Positions 48,901-58,617 are shown, counted from the stretch's first letter. The stretch is 64,000 bases of DNA from Candidatus Scatomonas merdigallinarum (GCA_018716305.1 DVKB01000030.1:1-64000), one strand, 5' to 3'. Notes: generated from the letters alone by a model not told the origin. Program-made: numbers and translations.

Positions 48901-49490
48901 CGGTGGAAGAATTTAAAGAAGTCTCCCATCGCCACGCTTTTCTCTCAGCCCAGTACGAGGATCTGGTAAAGGCTGCCGATACCCTCCGGGGAATTGTGGC
49001 GGAGCTGGACCAGGGAATGCGCCGGCAGTTTACGGAAAAATTTTCCCAGATCCAGGCAGAGTTTGACAAAGTGTTTAAGCAGCTGTTCGGAGGAGGAAAG
49101 GGCGCCCTGGAACTTCAGGAGGACGAGGATATTCTGGAGGCGGGCATCCGGATCATTTCTCAGCCCCCGGGGAAAAAACTGCAGAACATGATGCAGCTTT
49201 CCGGAGGGGAGAAGGCGCTGACCGCCATCGCCCTGCTGTTTGCCATTCAGAATCTGAAGCCCTCCCCCTTCTGTCTGCTGGATGAAATCGAGGCGGCTCT
49301 GGATGACTCCAACGTCACCCGTTTTGCCAGGTATCTTCACAAGTTGACAAAGAATACACAATTTATTATTATAACTCATAGGCGGGGAACCATGACGGCT
49401 GCGGACCGGCTCTATGGCATTACCATGCAGGAGAAAGGCGTCTCCACCCTGGTTTCCGTAAATCTGATCGAAAATCAGTTAGACAAATAG
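45930..49490 (+). CDS. smc: Chromosome segregation protein SMC
   Basis: Walker A GPNGSGKSNVGDAVRWVLGE, coiled coils, hinge, LSGGEKALTAIALLFAI. Confidence 0.98.
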   Translation: MYLKSIEMQGFKSFANKIVLEFHDGITGIVGPNGSGKSNVGDAVRWVLGEQSAKQLRGGSMQDVIFSGTETRKPLGFASVAITLDNSDHKLNVDYEEVTVTRRLYRSGESEYLLNGRSCRLKDINELFYDTGIGKEGYSLIGQGQIDKILSGKPEERRELFDEAAGIVKFKRRKAATLKKLEEEQQNLVRVTDILAELTRQLKPLERQSEKARVYLKKREELKVLDMNLFLLESARTEQQIAETEEKKKRAEEELRTTEEAFARTKQEYEEIESNLSRLDEKIQELREQASGNALRKQQLEGQVRLLQEQISSSAKNREQFGQRITSLEEEIRRKEESVSGFQREREALEKERQAALEEKQTQEQALDRLRQEIGAREQEGEKARGEMIALLNQRSSTKGKIQRYDAMLEQIGIRRAELAGKLLSLKSGHSQEKEELASLEKQQKELDLQAAELEQKIGDNQSRIRGLQSRIDEKSRQLDIGQTTYHRESSRLESLKNITERYEGYGNSIRKIMERKDQNPGIHGVVADLIKTEKKYETAIETALGGSLQNIVTDNENTAKDLIEYLKRGHYGRATFLPLTSMNREQPKGNSAALREEGVLGAAADLVSCDAIYENLTAHLLGRTLVVDTIDHAIVIGRKYRHSLRMVTLEGELLSPGGSMTGGSFRNNSNLLGRRREIADLEESVGVLKKEMTVMQQEIDRHRQERNALREEQTRLSEKLHSLNLKQNTVKVSWKAVSERAESLQEDYRKLTAESREIEAQICEIQQNRSGIREELKESKDREQTLQAEAEKAAGELAGLREEEQALAGRAEQTRLRCSEAAQKCGFLDENLRGAREEAERLEREKRQLEESLAGEEKDSRKKEEDILEIRKTIEAAGQIIAGEEQETEEYLRQKEQLNQSHKAFFRKRDELQEHRAGMDKECFRLGAQLEKLEERRESQISYLWEEYETTPDQAPLFAREELRDWSSIRKSIAGIREEIKGLGSVNVNAVEEFKEVSHRHAFLSAQYEDLVKAADTLRGIVAELDQGMRRQFTEKFSQIQAEFDKVFKQLFGGGKGALELQEDEDILEAGIRIISQPPGKKLQNMMQLSGGEKALTAIALLFAIQNLKPSPFCLLDEIEAALDDSNVTRFARYLHKLTKNTQFIIITHRRGTMTAADRLYGITMQEKGVSTLVSVNLIENQLDK

Positions 49491-49505
49491 CAGGAGGAAG
49501 AGGGA

Positions 49506-50447
49506 ATGGGAGAAGAAAAAGTAGGGTTTTTCCGGCGGCTGGTCCGGGGACTGAGCAAGACCAGGGACAGCATTGTCTCGGGAATTGATTCCATTTTCAG
49601 CGGGTTTTCCAGCATTGACGATGATTTTTATGAGGAGATAGAAGAGATCCTGGTCATGGGAGATATCGGGATTAACGCTACTTCGCGGATCATTTCCAAT
49701 CTGAAGATGGAGGTGGCGGAAAAGCATATTAAGGAGCCCTCTCAGTGCAAACAGCTGCTGATTGACAGCATCAAGCGGCAAATGGCGGTGGGAGACACCG
49801 CCTACGAATTTGAAAACCGAAAATCCGTAGTGCTGGTCATCGGCGTCAACGGGGTGGGAAAGACTACCTCCGTGGGCAAGCTGGCGGGCAAGCTGAAAGC
49901 CCAGGGAAAGAAAGTGATCCTGGCGGCGGCGGACACCTTCCGGGCGGCTGCCGGGGAACAGCTCACCGAGTGGGCCCATCGGGCGGGAGTGGAAATCATC
50001 GGAGGACAGCCGGGAGCGGATCCCGCCTCGGTGGTCTACGACGCGGTGGCGGCCGCCAAGGCCAGAAACGCGGATGTGCTGCTGTGCGACACGGCCGGCC
50101 GGCTTCACAATAAGAAAAATCTCATGGAAGAGCTGAAAAAGATCTACCGGATACTGGAAAAGGAGTATCCGGAAGCGTATCTGGAAACGCTGGTGGTGCT
50201 GGACGGCACTACAGGGCAGAATGCTCTGGCTCAGGCCCGCCAGTTTAAGGAGGCGGCCCATGTGACGGGCATTATTCTCACTAAACTGGACGGTACCGCC
50301 AAGGGAGGCATCGCGGTGGCGGTCCAGTCGGAGCTGGATATTCCGGTGAAATATATCGGGGTGGGGGAGACCATTGACGATCTGCAGAAATTCGATCCGG
50401 ATCAGTTTGTGAACGCCCTGTTCCATACAGAAGCAGATGAAAACTGA
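49506..50447 (+). CDS. ftsY: Signal recognition particle receptor FtsY
   Basis: GVNGVGKTTSVGKLAGKL, DTFRAAAGEQL, DTAGRLHNK, TKLDGTAKGG. Confidence 0.97.
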   Translation: MGEEKVGFFRRLVRGLSKTRDSIVSGIDSIFSGFSSIDDDFYEEIEEILVMGDIGINATSRIISNLKMEVAEKHIKEPSQCKQLLIDSIKRQMAVGDTAYEFENRKSVVLVIGVNGVGKTTSVGKLAGKLKAQGKKVILAAADTFRAAAGEQLTEWAHRAGVEIIGGQPGADPASVVYDAVAAAKARNADVLLCDTAGRLHNKKNLMEELKKIYRILEKEYPEAYLETLVVLDGTTGQNALAQARQFKEAAHVTGIILTKLDGTAKGGIAVAVQSELDIPVKYIGVGETIDDLQKFDPDQFVNALFHTEADEN

Positions 50448-50501
50448 CAGACATGCCCCGCGGGGACGGCGGCAGACAGAGAAGAAAGAAGGATAAACGA
50501 A

Positions 50502-51713
50502 ATGCTGACATTGGACAAATTTGAGGAAGCCTCGGAGATTGTAAAAAAAGTAACCCAGGAAACTTCGCTGGTCTACAGCGAATATTTCAGCCAGCAGACA
50601 GGCAATAAGGTCTACCTGAAGCCGGAGAACATGCAGGTGACGGGAGCCTACAAAATCCGGGGAGCCTATTACAAGATCAGTACCTTAAGCCCGGAAGAGC
50701 GGGAAAAGGGGCTGATTACGGCTTCCGCCGGCAACCATGCCCAGGGGGTGGCCTACGCGGCCAAGGCTTTCGGGGTGAAGGCGGTGATCGTTATGCCCAC
50801 CACCACTCCCCTCATCAAGGTGGAGCGGACCAAGAGCTACGGAGCGGAGGTGGTCCTGTACGGAGATGTGTACGATGAAGCCTGCGAGAAGGCCCTGTCC
50901 ATGGCGGAGGAGGAGGGCTATACCTTTATCCATCCCTTTGACGATCTGACTGTGGCTACCGGCCAGGGAACCATTGCCATGGAGATTATAAAAGATCTGC
51001 CTCTGGTGGACTATATTCTGGTGCCCATCGGAGGAGGCGGTCTGGCTACAGGCGTGTCTACTCTGGCGAAGCTTCTGAATCCCAACATCAAGGTCATCGG
51101 CGTGGAGCCCGCGGGGGCCAACTGCATGCAGGTATCCCTGGAAAAAGGGGAAGTGACCACCCTGCCCGGGGTAAACACCATCGCCGACGGCACGGCGGTG
51201 AAGCGTCCGGGGGAGAAGATTTTCCCCTATCTGCAGAAAAATCTGGACGGCATCCTGACAGTGGAGGATCCGGAACTGGTAGTGGCTTTTCTGGATATGG
51301 TGGAAAACCATAAAATGATCGTGGAAAATTCCGGTCTGCTGACAGTGGCGGCCCTGAAGCATCTGGATGTAAAGGGCAAAAAAATAGTCGCTATCTTAAG
51401 CGGCGGAAATATGGACGTAATCACCATGTCCTCCGTAGTGCAGAACGGACTCATAGCCAGAGACAGGATTTTTACCATTTCCGTGCTGCTGCCGGATAAA
51501 CCCGGAGAACTTACCAGGGTTTCCGGCGTTATCGCCAAAGAGCAGGGCAATGTCATCAAGCTGGAGCACAATCAGTTCTACAGTACCAACCGCAACGCGG
51601 CGGTGGAACTGCAGATTACTCTGGAAGCATTCGGAACCTCCCATAAGCTGCAGATCATCCGGGCTCTGGAGGAAGCCGGCTATCAGCCCAGGCAGGTGCG
51701 GGCCAATCTGTAA
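50502..51713 (+). CDS. ilvA: Threonine ammonia-lyase
   Basis: KPENMQVTGAYKIRGA PLP site, SAGNHAQGVA, GGGGLATG; C-terminal ACT domain. Confidence 0.95.
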   Translation: MLTLDKFEEASEIVKKVTQETSLVYSEYFSQQTGNKVYLKPENMQVTGAYKIRGAYYKISTLSPEEREKGLITASAGNHAQGVAYAAKAFGVKAVIVMPTTTPLIKVERTKSYGAEVVLYGDVYDEACEKALSMAEEEGYTFIHPFDDLTVATGQGTIAMEIIKDLPLVDYILVPIGGGGLATGVSTLAKLLNPNIKVIGVEPAGANCMQVSLEKGEVTTLPGVNTIADGTAVKRPGEKIFPYLQKNLDGILTVEDPELVVAFLDMVENHKMIVENSGLLTVAALKHLDVKGKKIVAILSGGNMDVITMSSVVQNGLIARDRIFTISVLLPDKPGELTRVSGVIAKEQGNVIKLEHNQFYSTNRNAAVELQITLEAFGTSHKLQIIRALEEAGYQPRQVRANL

Positions 51714-51728
51714 AGCGGGGGAAATGCC

Positions 51729-52577
51729 ATGGAAGAGAAGGGCAGTATGCTCTGGGAACAGAAAAAAGAGAAACTTGTAAATCATCTGGAGGAACTGGCG
51801 GCCGGGGATGTGTGCCTGGCATTTTCGGGGGGAGTGGACAGCTCCCTCCTTCTGTATCTGGCCGCCAGGGCGGCGGCGGACCGGGGGAGCAAACTGTACG
51901 CGCTGACTTTTGACACCAACCTTCATCCCAGAACGGATATGGAAGCCGCCCGCCGGACCGCGGCGGAGGCGGGAGTTCCTCTGCGGGTCATCCCGGTGGA
52001 TGAGCTGGCGGAGCTTCCCCAGATCCGGCGGAATCCCCCGGACCGCTGCTATCTCTGCAAAAAGCTGCTGTTTGGCAGGGCGCTGGAAGAGGCCGGGCGG
52101 CTGGGGGCAGAGACGGTGCTGGAGGGGACCAACGCCGACGACCTGGATCAGTACCGTCCGGGAATCCGGGCGGTCCGGGAACTGGGGATCAGGAGCCCTC
52201 TTGCCGACGCCGGATTTACTAAGGCAGAAGTCCGGAGGTTTGCCGGAGAACTGGGAATCGGCACGGCAGAGCGCCCCTCTTCTCCCTGTATGGCCACCCG
52301 GCTTCCCTATGGGGCCAGAATCGATGAAGAAGTCCTGAAGCGGCTGGAACAGGCGGAGAATGCTTTGAGAGAATTAGGATTCGGCCAGGTGCGGGCCAGG
52401 CTCCACGGGGAAATCCTGCGGCTGGAGGTAGAGCCGGAAGAAATTCCCCGGGCCGCCGAAAAGGCGGGAAAAATTCGTCAGGCCCTGAAAAACCTGAAGT
52501 TCCCCTATATCACCCTGGATCTGGAGGGATTCTGTTCCGGCAGCATGGACCGGAAAATCACCCCTCCGATTCCCTGA
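51729..52577 (+). CDS. larE: ATP-dependent sacrificial sulfur transferase LarE
   Basis: AFSGGVDSSLLLYLAA PP-loop, PPDRCYLCKKLLF, EGTNADDLDQYRPGIRA, SPCMATRLPYG. Confidence 0.93.
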   Translation: MEEKGSMLWEQKKEKLVNHLEELAAGDVCLAFSGGVDSSLLLYLAARAAADRGSKLYALTFDTNLHPRTDMEAARRTAAEAGVPLRVIPVDELAELPQIRRNPPDRCYLCKKLLFGRALEEAGRLGAETVLEGTNADDLDQYRPGIRAVRELGIRSPLADAGFTKAEVRRFAGELGIGTAERPSSPCMATRLPYGARIDEEVLKRLEQAENALRELGFGQVRARLHGEILRLEVEPEEIPRAAEKAGKIRQALKNLKFPYITLDLEGFCSGSMDRKITPPIP

Positions 52578-53358
52578 GATACCGTTTCTCCAGCAGGCCA
52601 AGCAGGCCGTAGAGAGCCGCGGCTATGGCGCAGAGAATTACGATGGAGAGGATTACCATGTTGAGTTTAAAGACCTGGGAGCCGTAAATAATCAGGTAGC
52701 CCAGGCCTTTTCGCGCCCCGATAAATTCTCCGATGACTACGCCCACCAGGCACAGGCCGATATTGACCTTGAAGGTGCTGAGCAGATAGGGAACCGAAGA
52801 GGGAAGCACCACTTTCAGGAGGCAGGCGCTCTTGCCTCCGCCCAGGGTCTGAACCAGCTTCACCATGTCGGGGTCGGTTTCCCGGAAGCCGGCATAGAGG
52901 CTCATAATGGAGCCGAAAAGGGCTACCGACATGCCGGCCACGATGATGGTCCGCATATTGGCTCCCAGCCACACGATCAGGAGAGGGGCCAGGGCGGATT
53001 TCGGCAGGCTGTTGAGAATTACCATATAGGGTTCCGAAACCTCAGCGAACCGGGGAAAAAGCCAGAGAAGCACAGCCGCGGCGGCGGAGATTCCCGTAAC
53101 CAGCAGGAAGCTCAGGAGAGTTTCCGCCAGAGTAATGCCGATGTGGGACAGCAGGGACTGGTTCAGCAGCATGGTATGAAAGGTACGGACCAGGTCGGAG
53201 GGACTGCTGAAGATAAAAGAGTCGATCCAGCCCAGGCGGGCGGCGGCTTCCCAGAGAAGCAGGAAACCGGCAAAAACAGAAATCCGCAGGAGGGCGGTCT
53301 GACGGCGGCGGCTCCGCAGCTTTCGCAGATACCGTTTCTGAGCGCTGCTTTCATTCAT
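52558..53358 (-). CDS. ABC transporter permease (NitT/TauT-like)
   Basis: NSLPKSALAPLLIVWLGANMRTIIVAG..; BPD permease EAA-like region. Confidence 0.93.
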   Translation of the reverse strand: MNESSAQKRYLRKLRSRRRQTALLRISVFAGFLLLWEAAARLGWIDSFIFSSPSDLVRTFHTMLLNQSLLSHIGITLAETLLSFLLVTGISAAAAVLLWLFPRFAEVSEPYMVILNSLPKSALAPLLIVWLGANMRTIIVAGMSVALFGSIMSLYAGFRETDPDMVKLVQTLGGGKSACLLKVVLPSSVPYLLSTFKVNIGLCLVGVVIGEFIGARKGLGYLIIYGSQVFKLNMVILSIVILCAIAAALYGLLGLLEKRYLRESEG

Positions 53359-54115
53359 GGGAGTTCAGCTCCTTCCAGATCAGATTAAAATACTGTTTAA
53401 ACTCCGGCATATCCCGGGAAGCCATGGGAGTTCTTTCCGGAAGTTTAAACGTAATGGGAATCACCCGCCGGATCCGGGCGGGACGGCGGGTGAGAACGAT
53501 TACCTGGTCAGCCATGCTCACTGCCTCGGAGATATCGTGGGTCACCAGAAGAGCGGTTTTCTTTTCCCTGCGGATGATCTGCCAGATATCGTCGGAGACG
53601 CTGAGACGGGTCTGATAGTCCAGAGCGGAGAAGGGTTCATCCAGAAGCAGAAGAGCCGGATCCAGAGCCAGGGTGCGGATCAGGGCAGCCCGCTGCCGCA
53701 TGCCTCCGGAGAGCTGGGAAGGCCTGGAATGCTTAAAAGGAGAGAGGCCGTAGGCCTTCAGCAGCCGGTCCACTCTTGCCCGGTTCTTCGCGTCAGCTTT
53801 GTGCTGGATCTCCAGCCCCAGCAGTACATTGCTCTCCACGGTGCGCCATTCAAAAAGATGATCTTTCTGCAGCATGTATCCGATGTTCAGTTCTGACTGG
53901 GAAAGGCTTTTTCCCTCTATGAAAACGCGGCCGGATTCAGGACGGATCAGGCCGCTGATCAGATTCAGGATCGTGCTTTTGCCGCAGCCGCTGGGGCCTA
54001 CCACGGCGGTAAAAGTGCCCTGCTCCAGAGAAAAACTGATATCATCTAAAACGGGGGTCTCTCCCCCGGGAGTATGGTAGGACAGGAAAACGTGTTCCAG
54101 TTTCAGTAATTCCAT
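53351..54115 (-). CDS. ABC transporter ATP-binding protein (NitT/TauT-like)
   Basis: VVGPSGCGKSTILNLISGLI, QLSGGMRQRAALIRTLALDPALLLLDEPFSALD. Confidence 0.97.
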   Translation of the reverse strand: MELLKLEHVFLSYHTPGGETPVLDDISFSLEQGTFTAVVGPSGCGKSTILNLISGLIRPESGRVFIEGKSLSQSELNIGYMLQKDHLFEWRTVESNVLLGLEIQHKADAKNRARVDRLLKAYGLSPFKHSRPSQLSGGMRQRAALIRTLALDPALLLLDEPFSALDYQTRLSVSDDIWQIIRREKKTALLVTHDISEAVSMADQVIVLTRRPARIRRVIPITFKLPERTPMASRDMPEFKQYFNLIWKELNSHE

Positions 54116-54263
54116 GACAGTACCTCCTGTAGGGTATAATTTATCATATGCAGCAGTTCCACCGGCTGTCAGAAATTGACTGCTTTACCCGCCCTGCCTT
54201 TTGTGGTAGTATAGGGAATGGACGAAAAAGGGGCCGTGCCCCTGCACAAAGGACGGAACGATT

Positions 54264-55313
54264 TTGAGAGACAAAAAGAAGAGGATGTTTAATCTGATAT
54301 TTCTGGCGGTGGTCTTTCTTCTGACCCTGGCAGGGGTATTCAGAGGGGAAAGTTTAAGCGATCTGATCCGGACGGTGGCGGACGCCGATGGTAAATGGCT
54401 GCTGGGAGCCGTGCTCTGCGTGGTGGTTTTTGTAGCTCTGGGAGCGCTGATTATCCGCATCATGCTTGGAAGGATCCGGCAGAAGGCAGGATACGGGAAG
54501 TGCCTGCTGTTTTCCAGCATCGGATATTTTTTCGGCAACATTACTCCCTTTGCCGGCGGCGGACCGCCCATGCAGATCTATTATATGAAAAAAGAAAAGA
54601 TTCCCATTCCGGTGTCATCCCTGGTAATGCTTCTGATTACCCTGATGTACAAAATGGTGCTGGTGGCAGTGGGCTTCGCCCTGATTTTCTTCGGGCAGGG
54701 AATTCTGAGACAGTATTTCCGGGGAGTGCTCCCCATTTTCGGCGTAGGGCTGTTTCTGAACGCGGGATTTTCTTTCCTGCTCTGCCTGTTTATTTTTCAT
54801 CCCAGCCTGGCGAAAAAGGGAATGGTCAAGGGCCTGGGCTGGCTGGAGAAAAAGCGGCTGTTGAAACATAAGGAAGGCCGCCGGGAAAAGCTGGAGGCGG
54901 CTATGGACCGGTACAAATCTACAGCGGCGTTTTTTAAAGATCATGTTCCGCTGATGATTTTTGTGTTTTTGATTACAGTGGCCCAGCGGTTTGTGCTGTT
55001 TGCCGCCACCTGGTTTGTGTACCGTGCCTTCGGGCTGTCCGGGAAATCTTTCTGGCTCCTGGTGATCCTCCAGGCCTCTATTTCCGTGTCGGCGGATATG
55101 CTTCCTCTTCCGGGAGGCATGGGGGCCAGCGAAATGATCTTCCTGAAAATATTCGCTCCCGTCTTCGGATCCGCTATGGTGCTGCCCGGCATGATCCTGA
55201 GCCGGGGAATCAGCTATTACGCGGAACTGTTTCTGTGCGGGGTGATGACCCTCATGGGCCATTTCTATTTTCAGCGGGGAGAAAGACAGGAGGGATCCGT
55301 CAGTGAAACATAA
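54264..55313 (+). CDS. Lysylphosphatidylglycerol synthase TM-domain (flippase-like) membrane protein
   Basis: NITPFAGGGPPMQIYYMKKEKIP, PLPGGMGASEMIF; multi-TM. Confidence 0.9.
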   Translation: MRDKKKRMFNLIFLAVVFLLTLAGVFRGESLSDLIRTVADADGKWLLGAVLCVVVFVALGALIIRIMLGRIRQKAGYGKCLLFSSIGYFFGNITPFAGGGPPMQIYYMKKEKIPIPVSSLVMLLITLMYKMVLVAVGFALIFFGQGILRQYFRGVLPIFGVGLFLNAGFSFLLCLFIFHPSLAKKGMVKGLGWLEKKRLLKHKEGRREKLEAAMDRYKSTAAFFKDHVPLMIFVFLITVAQRFVLFAATWFVYRAFGLSGKSFWLLVILQASISVSADMLPLPGGMGASEMIFLKIFAPVFGSAMVLPGMILSRGISYYAELFLCGVMTLMGHFYFQRGERQEGSVSET

Positions 55314-55947
55314 TTATCAGAAAGAAATGGAGGAGATTCTGAAGAGAATCCCGGAGGGAGGAAGGCCTGCCCTGCTCCTTCACAGCTGCTGCGCCCCCTG
55401 CAGCAGCTATGTGCTGGAATACCTGTCCCGGTATTTCCGGATCACGGTTTTTTACTATAACCCCAATATCTATCCGGAGGAGGAATACCGGCACCGGGTG
55501 GAGGAACAGCAGCGGCTGCTCCGGGAGATGCCCTTTCAGAATCCGGTAGATTTCGCGGAAGGACCTTTCGACACCGGAAGGTTTTATGATACTGTCCGGG
55601 GTCTGGAGGAGATTCCGGAGGGAGGTGAGCGGTGCTTCCGCTGCTATGAACTGCGGCTGCGGGAGGCGGCGGAAAAGGCCGCGGAGCTGAAGATGGATTA
55701 TTTTACCACCACCCTTACCATCAGCCCCTTAAAAAACGCGGAAAAGCTCAATGAGATCGGCATCCGCCTGGGACAGGAAACGGGGGTTCCCTATCTGGTT
55801 TCAGATTTCAAAAAAAAGGACGGCTACAAGCGGTCCATCCAGCTGTCCGGAGAGTACGGCCTGTACCGGCAGAACTACTGCGGCTGCGTCTTTTCCAGGA
55901 GAGAGGCGGAGGAAAGAGAAAAACGGGCTGCTGCCCGAGAGGAATAG
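55303..55947 (+). CDS. queH: Epoxyqueuosine reductase QueH
   Basis: LLLHSCCAPCSSYVLEYLS, YYNPNIYPEEEYRHR, CFRCYELRL, YRQNYCGCVFS. Confidence 0.95.
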   Translation: MKHNYQKEMEEILKRIPEGGRPALLLHSCCAPCSSYVLEYLSRYFRITVFYYNPNIYPEEEYRHRVEEQQRLLREMPFQNPVDFAEGPFDTGRFYDTVRGLEEIPEGGERCFRCYELRLREAAEKAAELKMDYFTTTLTISPLKNAEKLNEIGIRLGQETGVPYLVSDFKKKDGYKRSIQLSGEYGLYRQNYCGCVFSRREAEEREKRAAAREE

Positions 55948-55961
55948 AAGGAGGAAGTCAT

Positions 55962-57338
55962 ATGGCACAGCTTTGGGGAGGAAGATTCACCAAGGAGACA
56001 GACCGGCTGGTCTACAATTTTAACGCGTCCATTACCTTTGACCGGAAGCTTTACCGGCAGGATATCCGGGGCAGCCTGGCCCATGTGAAAATGCTGGCGA
56101 AGCAGGGCATTCTCACACAGGAGGAGGGCAGCCGGATTGAGGAGGGCCTGAAAGGGATCCTGGAGGATGTGGAAAACGGAACGCTGCCCATTACGGAGGA
56201 GTACGAGGATATCCACAGCTTTGTGGAGGCCAACCTCATTGACCGCATCGGGGATGTGGGAAAGAAGCTCCACACCGGACGCAGCCGCAACGATCAGGTG
56301 GCCCTGGACATGAAACTGTATGTCCGGGATGAGATCGGGGAGCTTGACGGGCTGCTGAAGAAATTGCTGACCACCATCGAAAAGATTATGGAGGAAAACC
56401 TTCATACCTATATGCCGGGCTTCACGCATCTGCAGAAGGCCCAGCCCCTGACTTTGGCTCATCATCTGGGAGCTTATTTTGAAATGTTCCGCCGGGATCG
56501 GGGAAGAATGCACGATATCTATGAGCGGATGAACTATTGCCCCCTGGGGGCGGGCGCCCTGGCGGGCACCACCTATCCTCTGGACCGGGAATACACCGCC
56601 TCCCTGCTGGATTTTTACGGGGCCACCCGCAACAGCATGGACTCTGTGTCCGACCGGGACTACGTCATTGAGCTGCTGGCGGCCCTGTCCACGGTGATGA
56701 TGCATTTAAGCCGGTTCTGCGAGGAAATCATTGTCTGGAATACCAACGAGTACCGGTTTGTGGAGATCGACGACGCTTACAGCACCGGAAGCTCCATCAT
56801 GCCCCAGAAAAAGAATCCGGATATCGCCGAACTGGTCCGGGGCAAGACCGGACGGGTCTACGGGGCGCTGATGTCTCTGCTGACCACCATGAAGGGCCTG
56901 CCCCTGGCTTATAATAAGGATATGCAGGAGGACAAGGAGCCTGCCTTTGACGCCATCGACACGGTAAAAGGCTGCCTGGCCCTCTTTGAGGGCATGCTCT
57001 CCACCATGAAATTCCGCAAGGACGTGATGGAGGCCTCCGCGAAAAACGGATTTACCAACGCCACTGACGCCGCAGACTATCTGGTAGGCAAAGGAGTGCC
57101 CTTCCGGGACGCCCACGGCATTATCGGCCGCCTGGTGCTGCTGTGCATTGAAAAAAACTGTTCCCTGGACGCTCTGCCTCTGGAAGAGTATCAGAAGCTC
57201 TGTCCGGTTTTTGAGAAGGATATTTACGAGGCCATCAGCATGAAGACCTGCGTGGAGAAACGCATGACTCTGGGAGCGCCCGGGGCGGAGGCTATGAAGC
57301 CGGTACTGGAAGAATACAGAGCGTATCTGGAAAAGTAA
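55962..57338 (+). CDS. argH: Argininosuccinate lyase
   Basis: MAQLWGGRFTKETD, HTGRSRNDQVALDMKLY, GSSIMPQKKNPDIAELVRGKTGRVYG. Confidence 0.98.
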   Translation: MAQLWGGRFTKETDRLVYNFNASITFDRKLYRQDIRGSLAHVKMLAKQGILTQEEGSRIEEGLKGILEDVENGTLPITEEYEDIHSFVEANLIDRIGDVGKKLHTGRSRNDQVALDMKLYVRDEIGELDGLLKKLLTTIEKIMEENLHTYMPGFTHLQKAQPLTLAHHLGAYFEMFRRDRGRMHDIYERMNYCPLGAGALAGTTYPLDREYTASLLDFYGATRNSMDSVSDRDYVIELLAALSTVMMHLSRFCEEIIVWNTNEYRFVEIDDAYSTGSSIMPQKKNPDIAELVRGKTGRVYGALMSLLTTMKGLPLAYNKDMQEDKEPAFDAIDTVKGCLALFEGMLSTMKFRKDVMEASAKNGFTNATDAADYLVGKGVPFRDAHGIIGRLVLLCIEKNCSLDALPLEEYQKLCPVFEKDIYEAISMKTCVEKRMTLGAPGAEAMKPVLEEYRAYLEK

Positions 57339-57354
57339 AATATAAGCTGCAGGA

Positions 57355-57395
57355 GATTCCCTTTCGGCCTATCCGGGGCTGGAAGGGAATTTTCT
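57355..57395 (+). terminator. Terminator of argH
   Basis: GATTCCCTT..AAGGGAATTTTCTT. Confidence 0.65.
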
Positions 57396-57507
57396 TAAAA
57401 AAATAGTTGCATTTTTTGTGCAGTTGGTATAGTATACACATATGACGCACAAATGTACGCGGTATGAATACAAAAAGTGCAGACTGCACAGAAATGAGGA
57501 GTAAAAA

Positions 57508-58593
57508 ATGGAAAAAAAGCTGAGAGTCGGAGTGTTAGGCGCCACCGGTATGGTGGGACAGAGATTTATTTCCCTGCTGGAAAATCATCCCTGGTTTGAA
57601 GTGGTGACGGTGGCGGCAAGCCCCCGCAGCGCGGGAAAGACCTATGAGGAGGCAGTGGGAGGCCGCTGGAAAATGACCACCCCTATGCCGGAGGCGGTGA
57701 AAAAGCTGGCAGTGATGAACGTCAATGAAGTGGAGAAAGTAGCCTCCACGGTGGACTTCGTATTCTCCGCAGTAGATATGTCCAAGGATGAGATCCGAAG
57801 AATCGAGGAGGAGTACGCCAAAACAGAAACTCCCGTGGTATCCAACAACAGCGCCCATCGCTGGACTCCGGACGTACCCATGGTAGTGCCGGAGATCAAT
57901 CCGGAGCACTTTGATGTGATCCAGTTCCAGAAAAAGAGACTGGGCACCGCCAAAGGCTTCATTGCCGTAAAGCCCAACTGCTCCATTCAGAGCTACGCCC
58001 CGGTGCTGACTGCCTGGAAGGAGTTTGAGCCCTACGAGGTGGTTGCCACCACCTATCAGGCGATCTCCGGAGCGGGAAAGACCTTTAAGGACTGGCCGGA
58101 GATGGTGGAGAACATTATCCCCTACATCGGCGGCGAGGAGGAAAAAAGCGAGCAGGAACCCTTAAGACTCTGGGGCCATATTGAGGACGGCGTGATTGTA
58201 AAGGCGGAAGAGCCGAAGATCACCTGCCAGTGTATCCGGGTGCCCGTGCTCAACGGACATACCGCCGCGGTGTTTGTAAAGTTCCGCAAGAACCCCACCA
58301 AAGAGCAGCTCATTGAAAAAATGGTGAACTTCAAAGGGCTGCCCCAGGAGCTGAAGCTGCCCAGCGCTCCGGAACATTTCATCCGCTACATGGAGGAGGA
58401 TGACCGCCCCCAGGTGCAGCTGGACGTAGACTACGAGAAGGGCATGGGCATCTCTGTGGGACGGCTTCGGGAGGATTCCATTTACGACTGGAAGTTCATC
58501 GGCCTCTCCCACAACACCGTGAGAGGAGCCGCCGGCGGCGCTGTCCTCTGCGCGGAGACTCTGGTGGCGAAAAAATATATTCAGGCAAAGTGA
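57508..58593 (+). CDS. asd: Aspartate-semialdehyde dehydrogenase
   Basis: VGVLGATGMVGQRFISLLENHPWFEVV, VKPNCSIQSYAPVL. Confidence 0.96.
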   Translation: MEKKLRVGVLGATGMVGQRFISLLENHPWFEVVTVAASPRSAGKTYEEAVGGRWKMTTPMPEAVKKLAVMNVNEVEKVASTVDFVFSAVDMSKDEIRRIEEEYAKTETPVVSNNSAHRWTPDVPMVVPEINPEHFDVIQFQKKRLGTAKGFIAVKPNCSIQSYAPVLTAWKEFEPYEVVATTYQAISGAGKTFKDWPEMVENIIPYIGGEEEKSEQEPLRLWGHIEDGVIVKAEEPKITCQCIRVPVLNGHTAAVFVKFRKNPTKEQLIEKMVNFKGLPQELKLPSAPEHFIRYMEEDDRPQVQLDVDYEKGMGISVGRLREDSIYDWKFIGLSHNTVRGAAGGAVLCAETLVAKKYIQAK

Positions 58594-58599
58594 AAAAGG

Positions 58600-58617
58600 T
58601 TGTTGAATTTTTAACAA
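58600..58617. promoter_or_regulatory. Rex-like operator overlapping the focA-like promoter
   Basis: TTGTTGAATTTTTAACAA vs TTGTTAANNNNTTAACAA, one mismatch; overlaps the -35 of TTGAAT-17-TAGACT (58603-58631). Confidence 0.6.
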
